Below are positions 43,757 to 53,117 of a DNA stretch of 64,000 bases, one piece after another. A model generated the notes under the pieces. It ran no database searches, had not been told where the DNA came from, and saw only the letters and a list, made by a program, of their open reading frames with translations. Position 1 is the first letter of the stretch; every line of letters begins with the position of its first letter. This stretch comes from CAZVNZ01 sp964628515 (GTDB lineage Bacteria > Bacillota > Clostridia > Christensenellales > Christensenellaceae), in assembly GCA_964628515.1 (NCBI GenBank), contig CAZVNZ010000002.1, positions 1 through 64,000 on the forward strand. Direction: 5' to 3'. The position numbers were made by a program, and so were the translations under genes.

Positions 43757-45946
43757 ATGTTTGCAAGTGTAATAGTAGACATTTCTCATACCAATGTAGA
43801 TAAAATATTTGAATACGAAATCCCAAAAACTATGGAGATATTTGTGGGAAGTCGTGTTTTAGTGCCTTTTGCAACAAAAAATATTGAAGGCATAGTTGTA
43901 GCCTTAAAAGCTACAAGCAGTATAGAAAAAACAAAGCAAATTATTAAACCCTTAGACGATTTTGCCTGTGTAACAGAGGAGCAAATAGAACTCTCTTTTT
44001 ATTTATGCAAAAAATACAATACCACTATGGCACAAATGCTAAGGCTTATGTTTCCCTCGGGGCTTAAAAGCCAAAAAATTAAAACCCAAAAATATGTAAC
44101 CCTAAAACTATTTGGGGACGAGTTTTCGCAGTTTACAAAAACCCTCTACAAAAAGGACGGAAGCGAAAAATTCCCCCTGCAAATTCAGCTAATAGAAATG
44201 CTAAAGGCGGAGTGTAGCCTGCCACTATCTCAAATAAATGGAAGTTGCGCAAAATCCTTAGAAAAAAAAGGCGTGATAGAAATTGCAGACAGGCAAATAA
44301 GCAGACTTCCTTTTAAGAGTGATGTAGAGCTAATAGAAGATTTTGCCCTAACGGACAAGCAAGAGCAAATTATAGGGCGTATTTTTACAAGCGAAAACAA
44401 ACATTTTTTACTGCACGGCGCAACGGGTAGCGGAAAAACGGAAATATATATCAGAGTTATTAAAGAATGCGTTAAGGCAGGAAAAGGCGCAATACTGTTA
44501 GTGCCGGAAATCTCCCTAACCCCACAAACCTATAAATCTTTAAAACAGCGGTTTAATGAGGATATTGCGGTGTTTCACTCCGGGCTTTCCCAAGGGGAGA
44601 GGTACGACGAATGGCTTAAAGTGGCTAAAGGGGAAGTAAAAATCGTGTTAGGCGCAAGAAGTGCGGTGTTTGCTCCCGTAAAAAATTTAGGGGTAATTAT
44701 AATAGACGAAGAGCACGAAAACAGCTACAAAGCGGATAACTATCCAAAATACGAAACGGCGGAGGTTGCAAAAAAACGTGCGGAGATAAACGATGCAATG
44801 CTAATTTTAGGTAGTGCCACCCCCCAAATTAAAACCTACTACAACGCAATGCAGGGGGAGTATGTTTTGCTTAAAATGCCAAACAGGTTGTTTGATATTC
44901 AACTGCCCCAAGTGGAAATTGTGGATATGAGGGAGGAAATGCTAAAGGGCAACCGCAGTATAATAAGCGGACTGCTGTATAAAGAAATTCTGCAAACTTT
45001 GGAAAATAAAAAGCAGGCGGTACTGTTTTTAAACAGGAGAGGGTACGCAACCTTTGTAATGTGTAGAGCATGCGGATACACGGTAAAATGCGACAGTTGC
45101 GATGTTACCATGACCTACCATAAATCTACGGACAGCTTAATTTGCCATTATTGTGGCAGAAAAAAGCAACCCCAAAAAATCTGCCCCGAATGTAGCAAGC
45201 CCTACCTAAAATATTTTGGTACAGGCACTCAACAAATAGAAGAAGCGGTAGCAGAGATGTTTGAGGGCGCAAGAATACTGCGTATGGATATGGATACCAT
45301 GCAAAAAAAGGATGCCTACTTAAAAACCTATACGGAGTTTGCCAAAGGAAAAGCGGATATTTTAATAGGTACTCAAATGGTATCTAAAGGCTTCGATTTT
45401 GAAAATGTGGAGCTTGCCGCCATTTTAGCGGCGGATACCACACTAAATTTACCCGATTACAGAAGTGCGGAGCGCACATTTTCCCTAATTACCCAAGTAG
45501 CAGGCAGAGCAGGACGCAAAACAACCGGCAAAGTGGTGTTGCAAACGTATAATCCACAGCACTACGCAATTAAGTACGCTAAATATCATGATTATACAGG
45601 CTTTTACCAAGAGGAGATAAATATGCGTAAAGTAGCTATGCTACCCCCATTTTCCACATATTTGCAAATACAATTTTTGGGTAAAGACAAAGAATATTTA
45701 ACAAATTGTGTACTGGATTTTATAAAAAAATTAAAAAAAGTGCTTTTACCTAAAAAAAATGATATAATAAGTATAAAGGCAGCGGAGGGCGCAATTAAAA
45801 AAATTAACGATAATTTGCGGTACAACGTGCTTATAAACGTAAAAAACAACAGCGATATTATAAACGAGGTTTACTCGGTGTTTAATAGTGTTAAATATAA
45901 AGATATTTTGGTGGGTATAGATATTAACCCCCAAAACATGATATAG
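43757..45946 (+). CDS. priA: Primosomal protein N' (replication restart helicase PriA)
   Basis: PriA restarts stalled replication forks. The protein (729 aa) has an N-terminal DNA-binding domain, the helicase core with HGATGSGKTEIY near residue 222 and IDEEHENSYK near 317, and two zinc-binding knuckles with paired CxxC motifs (CRACGYTVKCDSC near 437, then CHYCGRKKQPQKICPEC near 464). VAGRAGRKTTGKV follows near 585. It starts at ATG 43757. Length and motifs are normal. Confidence 0.97.
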   Translation: MFASVIVDISHTNVDKIFEYEIPKTMEIFVGSRVLVPFATKNIEGIVVALKATSSIEKTKQIIKPLDDFACVTEEQIELSFYLCKKYNTTMAQMLRLMFPSGLKSQKIKTQKYVTLKLFGDEFSQFTKTLYKKDGSEKFPLQIQLIEMLKAECSLPLSQINGSCAKSLEKKGVIEIADRQISRLPFKSDVELIEDFALTDKQEQIIGRIFTSENKHFLLHGATGSGKTEIYIRVIKECVKAGKGAILLVPEISLTPQTYKSLKQRFNEDIAVFHSGLSQGERYDEWLKVAKGEVKIVLGARSAVFAPVKNLGVIIIDEEHENSYKADNYPKYETAEVAKKRAEINDAMLILGSATPQIKTYYNAMQGEYVLLKMPNRLFDIQLPQVEIVDMREEMLKGNRSIISGLLYKEILQTLENKKQAVLFLNRRGYATFVMCRACGYTVKCDSCDVTMTYHKSTDSLICHYCGRKKQPQKICPECSKPYLKYFGTGTQQIEEAVAEMFEGARILRMDMDTMQKKDAYLKTYTEFAKGKADILIGTQMVSKGFDFENVELAAILAADTTLNLPDYRSAERTFSLITQVAGRAGRKTTGKVVLQTYNPQHYAIKYAKYHDYTGFYQEEINMRKVAMLPPFSTYLQIQFLGKDKEYLTNCVLDFIKKLKKVLLPKKNDIISIKAAEGAIKKINDNLRYNVLINVKNNSDIINEVYSVFNSVKYKDILVGIDINPQNMI

Positions 45947-45956
45947 GAGATAGGCT

Positions 45957-46436
45957 ATGGCAATAAGAAATATTTTGAGGGAAGATTGTCCCAGACTAAG
46001 AAAGGTTGCAAAAGAAGTTACAAACATCAACCAAAAGACTTTAACTTTGCTTGATGATCTTGCGGAAACTATGTACAACGAAAGGGGAGTAGGGCTTGCC
46101 GCACCCCAAGTAGGCATACTAAAGCGCATTGCGGTTATTGACACGGGGGAGGGGCTTTTGGAGCTTATTAACCCTGTGGTAAAATCGACCGAGGGTCAGC
46201 AAAGGGAGGAAGAAGGCTGTCTTTCTCTGCCTGACGACCACGGTTATGTAATCAGACCTGAAAAGGTGGTGTTTACCGCACTTAACAGAGACGGCAAGGA
46301 AGTGGAGTACGTAGCGGAAGGGCTGTTTGCAAGGGCGGCGGTACACGAAATAGACCACTTAGACGGCGTACTTTTTACAGATAAAATTGTAGAGCGAGTA
46401 TATCCGGATGACGATGATGATGAAACACAGTATTAA
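45957..46436 (+). CDS. def: Peptide deformylase
   Basis: Def removes the formyl group from nascent proteins. The protein (159 aa) has the three metal-site motifs: GVGLAAPQVG near residue 43, EEGCLSLP near 85, and HEIDHLDG near 128 (HExxH). The end is Asp-rich (DDDDDETQY). It starts at ATG 45957 after TAGGAGA. The Asp codon run overlaps the ATG series of fmt, so def and fmt are translationally coupled. Confidence 0.97.
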   Translation: MAIRNILREDCPRLRKVAKEVTNINQKTLTLLDDLAETMYNERGVGLAAPQVGILKRIAVIDTGEGLLELINPVVKSTEGQQREEEGCLSLPDDHGYVIRPEKVVFTALNRDGKEVEYVAEGLFARAAVHEIDHLDGVLFTDKIVERVYPDDDDDETQY

Positions 46437-47370
46437 GCTACTGTTTATGGGTACTCCCGAGTTTGCCCTACCCTCTTTAAAAATGCTTATAGAGGAAGGG
46501 TACAACATTTGCGGAGTGTTTTCCCAGCCGGACAGGGTTGCAGGAAGAGGGCATAAAGTTACCCCTCCACCCGTAAAGGTGGTTGCACAGGAAAATAATA
46601 TTCCTGTGTTTCAGTACGAGAAGGTAAAAAGCGAGGAGGGGGTGGCAAAAATCAAAGCGCTTGCCCCCGATTTAATTATTACGGCTGCTTTTGGGCATAT
46701 TTTAACACAGGAGATTTTAGATATACCAAAATACGGCTGTATAAACGTACATGCCTCTCTGCTTCCTAAATTAAGGGGGGCGGCGCCTATTCAATGGGCA
46801 ATAATAAACGGAGAGACAAAAACAGGCATAACAACAATGTATACCGTGCTTGCCTTAGATGCAGGGGATATTTTAGAGCAGGACGAAATGGGTATTCCAA
46901 AGGAAATTACGGCAGGGGAGCTATACGAAAAACTAAGTGTTTTAGGTAAAGATACTTTAAAGCGTACCCTTAAAAAATTAGAGGAGGGTACACTTAAAAG
47001 AACCCCGCAAAAAGAGGAGGAAGCTACCTACTTCCCCATGTTTAAAAAGGGCTTTGGAGGGATAGACTTTAACAAAAACTGCGTTGATATTTACAACTTT
47101 GTTAGAGGCACTAACCCTGTGCCTTGCGCCTATTTAATGTATAAAGAAGAAAAAATTAAGGTTTTTGAGGTGGGGTACAAGTTAGAGGTGCATAATAAAA
47201 AAATAGGCAGTATAGCGTTAGCAGACGCTAAGGAAGGCTTATTTATATATGCAAAGGACGGCATTGTGGAAATTAAAACCATGCAAAGAGCAAACTCAAA
47301 GCCAATGAGCGCCAAAGAAAGCCTAAGAGGGAGAGATATAGACGACAGCTATCTGTTTACGAATTTATGA
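46420..47370 (+). CDS. fmt: Methionyl-tRNA formyltransferase
   Basis: Fmt formylates initiator Met-tRNA. The protein (316 aa) has the formyl-THF domain with LFMGTPEFALPSL near residue 8, SQPDRVAGRG, and the catalytic block NVHASLLPKLRGAAPIQWAI near 108-127, followed by a C-terminal OB-like domain. Four in-frame ATG codons occur (46408, 46414, 46417, 46420) within the def end. I chose the last because the family starts close to it; no site clearly decides. Confidence 0.95.
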   Translation: MKHSIKLLFMGTPEFALPSLKMLIEEGYNICGVFSQPDRVAGRGHKVTPPPVKVVAQENNIPVFQYEKVKSEEGVAKIKALAPDLIITAAFGHILTQEILDIPKYGCINVHASLLPKLRGAAPIQWAIINGETKTGITTMYTVLALDAGDILEQDEMGIPKEITAGELYEKLSVLGKDTLKRTLKKLEEGTLKRTPQKEEEATYFPMFKKGFGGIDFNKNCVDIYNFVRGTNPVPCAYLMYKEEKIKVFEVGYKLEVHNKKIGSIALADAKEGLFIYAKDGIVEIKTMQRANSKPMSAKESLRGRDIDDSYLFTNL

Positions 47371-48659
47371 AAAATCCAAGATATATAGCCTACGAAGTGC
47401 TTACAAAAGTGCTAAACGAAAAAACTTATTTAAACATAGAGCTTAAAAACTCCCTAAGCGGAGAGCTAAAGCCGGAGGATAAAAGGTTTATAACCGCCCT
47501 TGTAAACACGGTTATAGAAAATTTATACCGTATTGACTACTGTATAGATTTTTTTGTGCAATCAAAGCGGTTGCACGGTAGCATACGCAATATTTTAAGG
47601 TTAGGCGTGTGCCAAATTATGTTTCTTGAAAGCGTGCCAAACAGTGCGGCGGTAAACGAAAGCGTAAAACTTACAAAAACCATAGGCAAACAAGCGCTAA
47701 AAGGGTTTGTAAACGGCACTTTAAGAAATGTAGCCAAAAACTTAGGCAGTATTAAATACCCAAATACCATAGAAGAATTTTTGCATGTGTTTTACAGCTA
47801 TCCTATGTGGTTGGTAAAAAAATACATTGCGGACTACGGCGCAATTTTTACCGAGGAAATGCTCTCCTACAAAGGAAATAATTCCCTTACTTGTATAAGA
47901 CAAAACACCAATATATCAAAAGAAGTATATACAGAATTCGAAAAAGGCAAGTATTTAAGCGATGCCTACTACATAAAAAATGCGTCCGGCATAGAAAAAA
48001 TGCCTAAATTTATTAGTGGAGAAATTACTGTACAAGGGGAAGCTTCCATGATGTGTGTTTGTGCGGCAAATGTGCAAAAAAACTCGGTAATTTTAGACGT
48101 ATGTGCGGCGCCGGGTGGCAAAAGTGCATATATGGCACAAATTGCCGTGGATGGCAAAGTTACGGCGTTAGACATTCACCCTCATAGAGTGGAGCTAACC
48201 AAGCAAACTTTTGAAAGGCTAAAAATAACAAACGCAACCGCAAATACAGAGGATGCAACTGTTTATAATAAAGCCTACGAGCAAGTCTTCGATATTGTAC
48301 TTGCAGACGTGCCTTGCAGTGCTTTGGGGCTACTGTACAGAAAACCGGATGTTAAGCTGTTTAAAGAGGAAAAAGGCATAGCAGATATTATTAATATACA
48401 GCGAAAAATATTGGCAAATTGTGCAAATTACGTAAAAAAAGGTGGCATATTGCTATATTCTACCTGCACAATAAACAAAAACGAAAACAACGAGAATGTA
48501 GCATGGTTTTTAGAGGAAAATAAAAACTTCGAGTTAGAGGATATTTCTAACTATTTACCGGAAGGAATACTCCACAGAGTACGGGAAAAAACCTTGCAAC
48601 TCTACCCTAACTTAGATAAAATAGACGGTTTTTATATGGCGAGGTTAAGGCGAGTATGA
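47367..48659 (+). CDS. rsmB: 16S rRNA cytosine-967 methyltransferase RsmB
   Basis: RsmB makes m5C967 in 16S rRNA. The protein (430 aa) has an N-terminal NusB-like RNA-binding domain (to about 130) and a C-terminal SAM domain with DVCAAPGGKSAYMAQ near residue 247, the DVPCSALGLLYRKPDVK motif with one catalytic Cys near 316, and YSTCTINKNENN with the second Cys near 370. ATG 47367 overlaps the fmt stop (ATGA), and rlmN starts in its own stop the same way. Confidence 0.95.
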   Translation: MKNPRYIAYEVLTKVLNEKTYLNIELKNSLSGELKPEDKRFITALVNTVIENLYRIDYCIDFFVQSKRLHGSIRNILRLGVCQIMFLESVPNSAAVNESVKLTKTIGKQALKGFVNGTLRNVAKNLGSIKYPNTIEEFLHVFYSYPMWLVKKYIADYGAIFTEEMLSYKGNNSLTCIRQNTNISKEVYTEFEKGKYLSDAYYIKNASGIEKMPKFISGEITVQGEASMMCVCAANVQKNSVILDVCAAPGGKSAYMAQIAVDGKVTALDIHPHRVELTKQTFERLKITNATANTEDATVYNKAYEQVFDIVLADVPCSALGLLYRKPDVKLFKEEKGIADIINIQRKILANCANYVKKGGILLYSTCTINKNENNENVAWFLEENKNFELEDISNYLPEGILHRVREKTLQLYPNLDKIDGFYMARLRRV

Positions 48660-49654
48660 ATTTACTAAACCTAAATTTAACCGAAACGCAAACCCTTTTA
48701 GAGCAAATGGGAGAAAAACCCTTCAGGGCAAGGCAAATACTAAGTTGGCTAAATAAAGAAATACCCTTTGAGGAAATGCACAATTTAGGGGCAGACCTTA
48801 TAAAAAAACTAAGAGAAAACCACACGGAAGGCCACGCAAAAGAGGTAAAATGCCTAACATCCACAGACGGCACAAAAAAATTTTTGTTACAGTTTGATGA
48901 TGGTCAGGTTATAGAAAGTGTACTGATGCAAAGAAATTACGGCAATACGCTGTGTGTTTCCACCCAGGTGGGCTGTAAAATGGGTTGTGTGTTTTGCGCC
49001 TCTTGCAAGGCAGGCTTGGTACGTAATTTAAGTAGCGGAGAAATTTTAGCCCAAGTTATTCACGCAAATAAAATCGCTCCAATATCAAACATTGTGTTAA
49101 TGGGTATTGGAGAGCCTTTAGATAATTATGATAATGTAATAAAGTTCTTAAAATGTGTAAATGCCAAAGAGGGTTTAAATATTGGTATGCGAGGCATCTC
49201 CATTTCTACTTGCGGACTGCCTACGCAAATTGAAAAACTGGCTAAAGAGGATATGCAAATAACTTTGTCCATATCCTTGCATGCTTCAACTAATGCTAAA
49301 AGAGAGCAGATTATGCCAATAGCAAAAATGCACTCCATAGAGGAAATTTTAAAAAGTGCAAAAAATTATTTTGAAAAAACTAAAAGACGTATTATAATAG
49401 AATATATATTAATAGACGAATTTAACGATACCAAAGTAGATGCGCACAACTTAAAAACACTGTTAGGTAATCTAAATTGTCTTGTAAATTTAATACCGCT
49501 AAACGAAACCGGAGCTTTAAAACCCACACCTAAAGCTAAACAGTATGCTTTTTTAAAGTATCTTGAGGATTTAGGCTTAAACGCCACCATACGAAAATCC
49601 TCGGGTAAGGATATTTTAGGTGCGTGTGGTCAACTAAGACAAAACGAGGTGTAA
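48656..49654 (+). CDS. rlmN: Dual-specificity RNA methyltransferase RlmN (radical SAM)
   Basis: RlmN methylates A2503 of 23S rRNA and A37 of some tRNAs at C2. The protein (332 aa) has the iron-sulfur motif CKMGCVFC (CxxxCxxC near residue 103-110), VLMGIGEPLDNYDNV near 144, and the second catalytic Cys near the end in GACGQLRQ (about 324). ATG 48656 overlaps the rsmB stop by 4 bases. The stop abuts the ATG of stp. Confidence 0.96.
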   Translation: MNLLNLNLTETQTLLEQMGEKPFRARQILSWLNKEIPFEEMHNLGADLIKKLRENHTEGHAKEVKCLTSTDGTKKFLLQFDDGQVIESVLMQRNYGNTLCVSTQVGCKMGCVFCASCKAGLVRNLSSGEILAQVIHANKIAPISNIVLMGIGEPLDNYDNVIKFLKCVNAKEGLNIGMRGISISTCGLPTQIEKLAKEDMQITLSISLHASTNAKREQIMPIAKMHSIEEILKSAKNYFEKTKRRIIIEYILIDEFNDTKVDAHNLKTLLGNLNCLVNLIPLNETGALKPTPKAKQYAFLKYLEDLGLNATIRKSSGKDILGACGQLRQNEV

Positions 49655-50386
49655 ATGAAAACAGTCGCTATTACCCATGTGGGAAAAGTAAGAAGTGTAA
49701 ACGAAGATAAGGTGCTTATAGCTTGCGATAACAAGCCGTATTTTTTAATTGTTGCAGACGGCATGGGAGGGCATGTAGCAGGGGAAATTGCAAGTAAAAT
49801 TGCATGCAATTCGGTAAACGAGTATTTAGAACAGCTAAACACAACAGATTTATCCGAAGAGCAAATCACAAACGCCATTTTATACGCAAATGAGCAGATT
49901 TTAGAAGAAATAACCAAGGATGAAACTCTGCACGGTATGGGCACAACCATCACCTTTGCCTACATTAACGGTAAAGATATTACTATTGCTCATGTGGGAG
50001 ATTCCAGAGCGTATTTGCTTAGCGAAAACGCAATAATTAAGCTAACTAAAGACCATACCTATATTCAACAGTTGGTGGACCACGGGATCATCAAAAAAGA
50101 AAACCAAGGGGAATACCCTTTTAAAAATATTATTACTCGGGCGCTTGGGATGAAGGACTTAAAAGTGGACATTTACTACGCAAATTGGCAGGCGGGAGAT
50201 TATCTTCTTTTATGCTCGGACGGGCTTACAAATTACGCAACAAAAAAGGTTATAGAGGACGTGTTGGTTGCAGATACAAAACTTACGGATAAGGCGCAAT
50301 CCCTTGTGGATTTTGCGCTAAACGGCGGTGGTAAGGATAATATTTCGGTAGTAATTGCTCAAAATATTTCGGGGAGTGGCAAATGA
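49655..50386 (+). CDS. stp: PP2C-type serine/threonine phosphatase Stp/PrpC
   Basis: This metal-dependent phosphatase reverses PrkC phosphorylation. The protein (243 aa) has the PP2C metal-binding motifs: VNEDKVLI near residue 14, ADGMGGHVAGEIASK near 35, HVGDSRAYLL near 112, LCSDGLTNY near 188, and GGKDNISVVI near 227. It starts at ATG 49655 after GAGGTG. Its stop overlaps the prkC start, the fixed stp-prkC pair. Confidence 0.96.
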   Translation: MKTVAITHVGKVRSVNEDKVLIACDNKPYFLIVADGMGGHVAGEIASKIACNSVNEYLEQLNTTDLSEEQITNAILYANEQILEEITKDETLHGMGTTITFAYINGKDITIAHVGDSRAYLLSENAIIKLTKDHTYIQQLVDHGIIKKENQGEYPFKNIITRALGMKDLKVDIYYANWQAGDYLLLCSDGLTNYATKKVIEDVLVADTKLTDKAQSLVDFALNGGGKDNISVVIAQNISGSGK

Positions 50387-52269
50387 TAAATAAAGATGCC
50401 CTCCTTGCAGGAAGGTACAGGCTTTTAGAAAAGATAGACTCAGGAGGTTCTGCGTTTATTTTTAAAGGCTACGATACAAAAAAAGATTGCACGGTTGCAA
50501 TTAAAATACTAAAGCCGGAGTACACGGATAACGAGGAATTTATTAACCGTTTCAAAAAGGAAGTACACGCTTCTATGAGGCTTAACCACCCAAATATTGT
50601 GCGTGCTTACGATGCCGGCTTAGACAACGGCAACTACTTTATTGTAATGGATTTAATAGAGGGCAAAACGCTAAAGCATTTAATTAATATTAACGGCAAA
50701 TTGCCTGTAAAATACGTGGTAAGTGTTGCCCAAAAGCTATGCTTGGCATTGGAATACGCCCATTCAAAAGGGTTTATACACAGAGACATCAAACCTCACA
50801 ATGTGCTTGTGGATATGAGCGGAGAGCCTTATATTACAGATTTCGGCATAGCTAAAAACTTAGCTTCCAACACCGTAACTATGGAAGAAACAAGCGTAAT
50901 GGGCTCGGTGCATTATTTCTCGCCCGAGCAGGCAAAGGGGGAAAAGGCGGACAGACGCTCGGATATTTACTCCTTAGGTATTATGATGTACGAAATGCTG
51001 TGCGGTAGGCTTCCCTTTGATGGTGATACTTCAATTTCCATAGCACTTAAGCATATTAACGATGCAATGCCAAAGGTTACCTATTTTGCCTCCGAAGTAC
51101 CCGAGAGTCTAAACAGAATTATTTTGAAGGCAACCCAAAAGGATAAACATTTAAGATACAAAACTGCATATAATATGTACGAAGATTTGCAAAAATGCCT
51201 CCTTCAACCGGACGGCAAGTATATAAAATACACAGAAAACAAGCGGGTTGTCCATCAAATAGAAGAGCTTAACACCAAACGCTCCAAACGTGGAATAAAA
51301 AAACTAATGGCGGCAATCGCCCTTGCAATAGGTGTGCTTATTGTAATACTTCTTTTGGTGGGCACTTATTTAGATACTAATATGCCAAAGTTGGTAAAAA
51401 TACCCCTTGTTGTAGGCTTAAGCGAAAGCGAGGCGGTAAACATTTTGGAAAATGCCCATTTAGTGCCGGAGGTTAGCACAGAATACAGCAAAGACGTACC
51501 TGTGGGTAGCGTAATAACTCAAACTCCCGAGGCACAAAGGGATATTAGCACGGGCGAGGTGGTAGCCATTGCCGTAAGCAAAGGGCTTGGGGCAAATATA
51601 ATGCCGGATGTAACGGGTAAATCCCTAACAGAAGCCAAAACCATATTAGAAAAATTGGGTATTTCTATTACGGAAATTTTTGAACAAACGGACGGAGAGA
51701 TACCAATAGGGTTTGTAACACAGCAATTTCCGGCTCCAGAGGAAAAAATATCCCTTACTGACGGTGTATTTTTAACGGTTAAAGTATCGCCGGACGAAAA
51801 AAAGGTAAAAGCCCCCGATATTATTGGATTGCAACTTTCCGAGGCTTTAACCAAGCTAAAAACTCAAGGCTTTAACAAGTTTTTTGTAACGGAGAAAAAA
51901 TCGGATAAAAACAGTGGCACTATAATCAGTCAAAACCCGCAAGAGGGTATGGAGCAAAAGCTAAACAAGCCATTTTATATGGAACTTTCGGTGTTTGACT
52001 ACCCTGTGTACTCATATAAAGGTGCTACAAAACTTGAAATTAAAAACGACAACACCTCCGTAAAATTAGGTGTATCCGAAAAAATAGAGGATACGGAAGT
52101 GTATAAAATATTTTATGAGACTGTTGCACAAACAGGGCAGGCGGAAATCAAGTACACGGCAAGCCTTCCCATATACAGCACGGAAAACTCCGTAGAAAGA
52201 GATATTGTGGTGCTGATAAACGACGAGCCCGTAAAACGAGAAACGGCGGTATTTACCAAAGGAGGCTAA
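50383..52269 (+). CDS. prkC: Serine/threonine protein kinase PrkC with PASTA repeats
   Basis: PrkC senses muropeptides or lipid II and controls growth, division and spore germination. The protein (628 aa) has a cytoplasmic Hanks kinase (HRDIKPHNVLVD near residue 130, DFGIAKN near 152, and SVHYFSPEQAKG near 176), one membrane helix at about 309-330, and three PASTA repeats (about 335-405, 405-473 and 474-545). A further C-terminal domain without a clear family follows. The Gly loop reads IDSGGSAFIFKG, with Asp in place of the usual first Gly. ATG 50383 overlaps stp by 4 bases. Confidence 0.96.
   Translation: MINKDALLAGRYRLLEKIDSGGSAFIFKGYDTKKDCTVAIKILKPEYTDNEEFINRFKKEVHASMRLNHPNIVRAYDAGLDNGNYFIVMDLIEGKTLKHLININGKLPVKYVVSVAQKLCLALEYAHSKGFIHRDIKPHNVLVDMSGEPYITDFGIAKNLASNTVTMEETSVMGSVHYFSPEQAKGEKADRRSDIYSLGIMMYEMLCGRLPFDGDTSISIALKHINDAMPKVTYFASEVPESLNRIILKATQKDKHLRYKTAYNMYEDLQKCLLQPDGKYIKYTENKRVVHQIEELNTKRSKRGIKKLMAAIALAIGVLIVILLLVGTYLDTNMPKLVKIPLVVGLSESEAVNILENAHLVPEVSTEYSKDVPVGSVITQTPEAQRDISTGEVVAIAVSKGLGANIMPDVTGKSLTEAKTILEKLGISITEIFEQTDGEIPIGFVTQQFPAPEEKISLTDGVFLTVKVSPDEKKVKAPDIIGLQLSEALTKLKTQGFNKFFVTEKKSDKNSGTIISQNPQEGMEQKLNKPFYMELSVFDYPVYSYKGATKLEIKNDNTSVKLGVSEKIEDTEVYKIFYETVAQTGQAEIKYTASLPIYSTENSVERDIVVLINDEPVKRETAVFTKGG
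52258..52265 (+). promoter_or_regulatory. Ribosome binding site that sets the rsgA start
   Basis: AAAGGAGG at 52258-52265, in the last codons of prkC, is a full Shine-Dalgarno site. Six bases after it comes ATT at 52272, in frame with RsgA, and no ATG, GTG or TTG lies in that frame before 52335. Confidence 0.75.
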
Positions 52270-52271
52270 CC

Positions 52272-53117
52272 ATTAAAGGCAAAATTATTAAATGTAACGG
52301 CGGTTTTTATTATGTTGAGCATGGCGGACAAATAGTGGTTTGCAGGGCATGCGGTAGATTTCGTAAGGAAAAAATTAAGCCAATTACAGGAGATATGGCA
52401 GTTTTTTCTATGCAGGGCAGCGAGGGATATATAGAGCAAATAGAAGAGCGCAAAAACTGCTTAAAAAGACCGGAGGTTGCAAACATAGACTTAATAGTCC
52501 TTACAATGTGCAAAAGCAAGCCCATAGCAGATTTATTGCTTGCGGATAAGCTTTTAATACAAGCACAAAAAAATAATGCGGATGTGCTGATTTGCATTAA
52601 CAAAACGGACGAGGAAAACTCGGATTTTTTTGACAAACAGTATACAACATATGATATAATAAAAGTTAGTGCAAAGACAGGGGCAAACATAGACGCACTA
52701 AAGGAAAAAATTAAGGGCAAATGCGTTTGCTTTTGCGGACAATCTGCGGTGGGTAAGTCCTCCATCATAAATGCAATTAATGGTGATGAACTCTTAAAAA
52801 CAGGGGATTTAAGCGCAAAAACGGACAGGGGCAAACACACAACACGCCTAACGGAGTTATACTATATAAAGGATTTGGAGAGCTACATTATAGACACACC
52901 CGGTTTTTCTATGTTTGAAATGGGGGAAATCGAAAACCTAAAAAGCTACTACAAAGAATTTGAGCCTTATGCAAAAAATTGCCGTTTTAACGAATGCAAA
53001 CACGAAAATGAGCCTAATTGCAGAGTAAAAGAGGCGGTAGAAAATAAAGAAATTTCAGAATTAAGATACAAACGTTATATTACGTTATTAAATAGTTTGG
53101 AGGATAAATATGATTAA
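52272..53117 (+). CDS. rsgA: Ribosome small subunit-dependent GTPase RsgA, probable ATT start
   Basis: RsgA (YloQ, CpgA) is a late 30S maturation GTPase. From ATT 52272 the protein (281 aa) begins with the family N-terminus, KGKIIKCNGGFYYVEHGGQ, the first strands of its OB fold. The circularly permuted GTPase follows: NKTD near residue 115, SAKTG near 135, GQSAVGKSS near 155, DTPGF near 203. A zinc site (CRFNECKHE, then C) is near 235. The first normal start codon in frame, GTG 52335, would cut 21 conserved residues and has no binding site. Confidence 0.85.
   Translation: MKGKIIKCNGGFYYVEHGGQIVVCRACGRFRKEKIKPITGDMAVFSMQGSEGYIEQIEERKNCLKRPEVANIDLIVLTMCKSKPIADLLLADKLLIQAQKNNADVLICINKTDEENSDFFDKQYTTYDIIKVSAKTGANIDALKEKIKGKCVCFCGQSAVGKSSIINAINGDELLKTGDLSAKTDRGKHTTRLTELYYIKDLESYIIDTPGFSMFEMGEIENLKSYYKEFEPYAKNCRFNECKHENEPNCRVKEAVENKEISELRYKRYITLLNSLEDKYD

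Noticed and set aside
52335..53117. rsgA starting at GTG 52335
   Set aside because: This removes 21 conserved residues of the OB fold and has no Shine-Dalgarno sequence, while AAAGGAGG lies at the right distance from ATT 52272.
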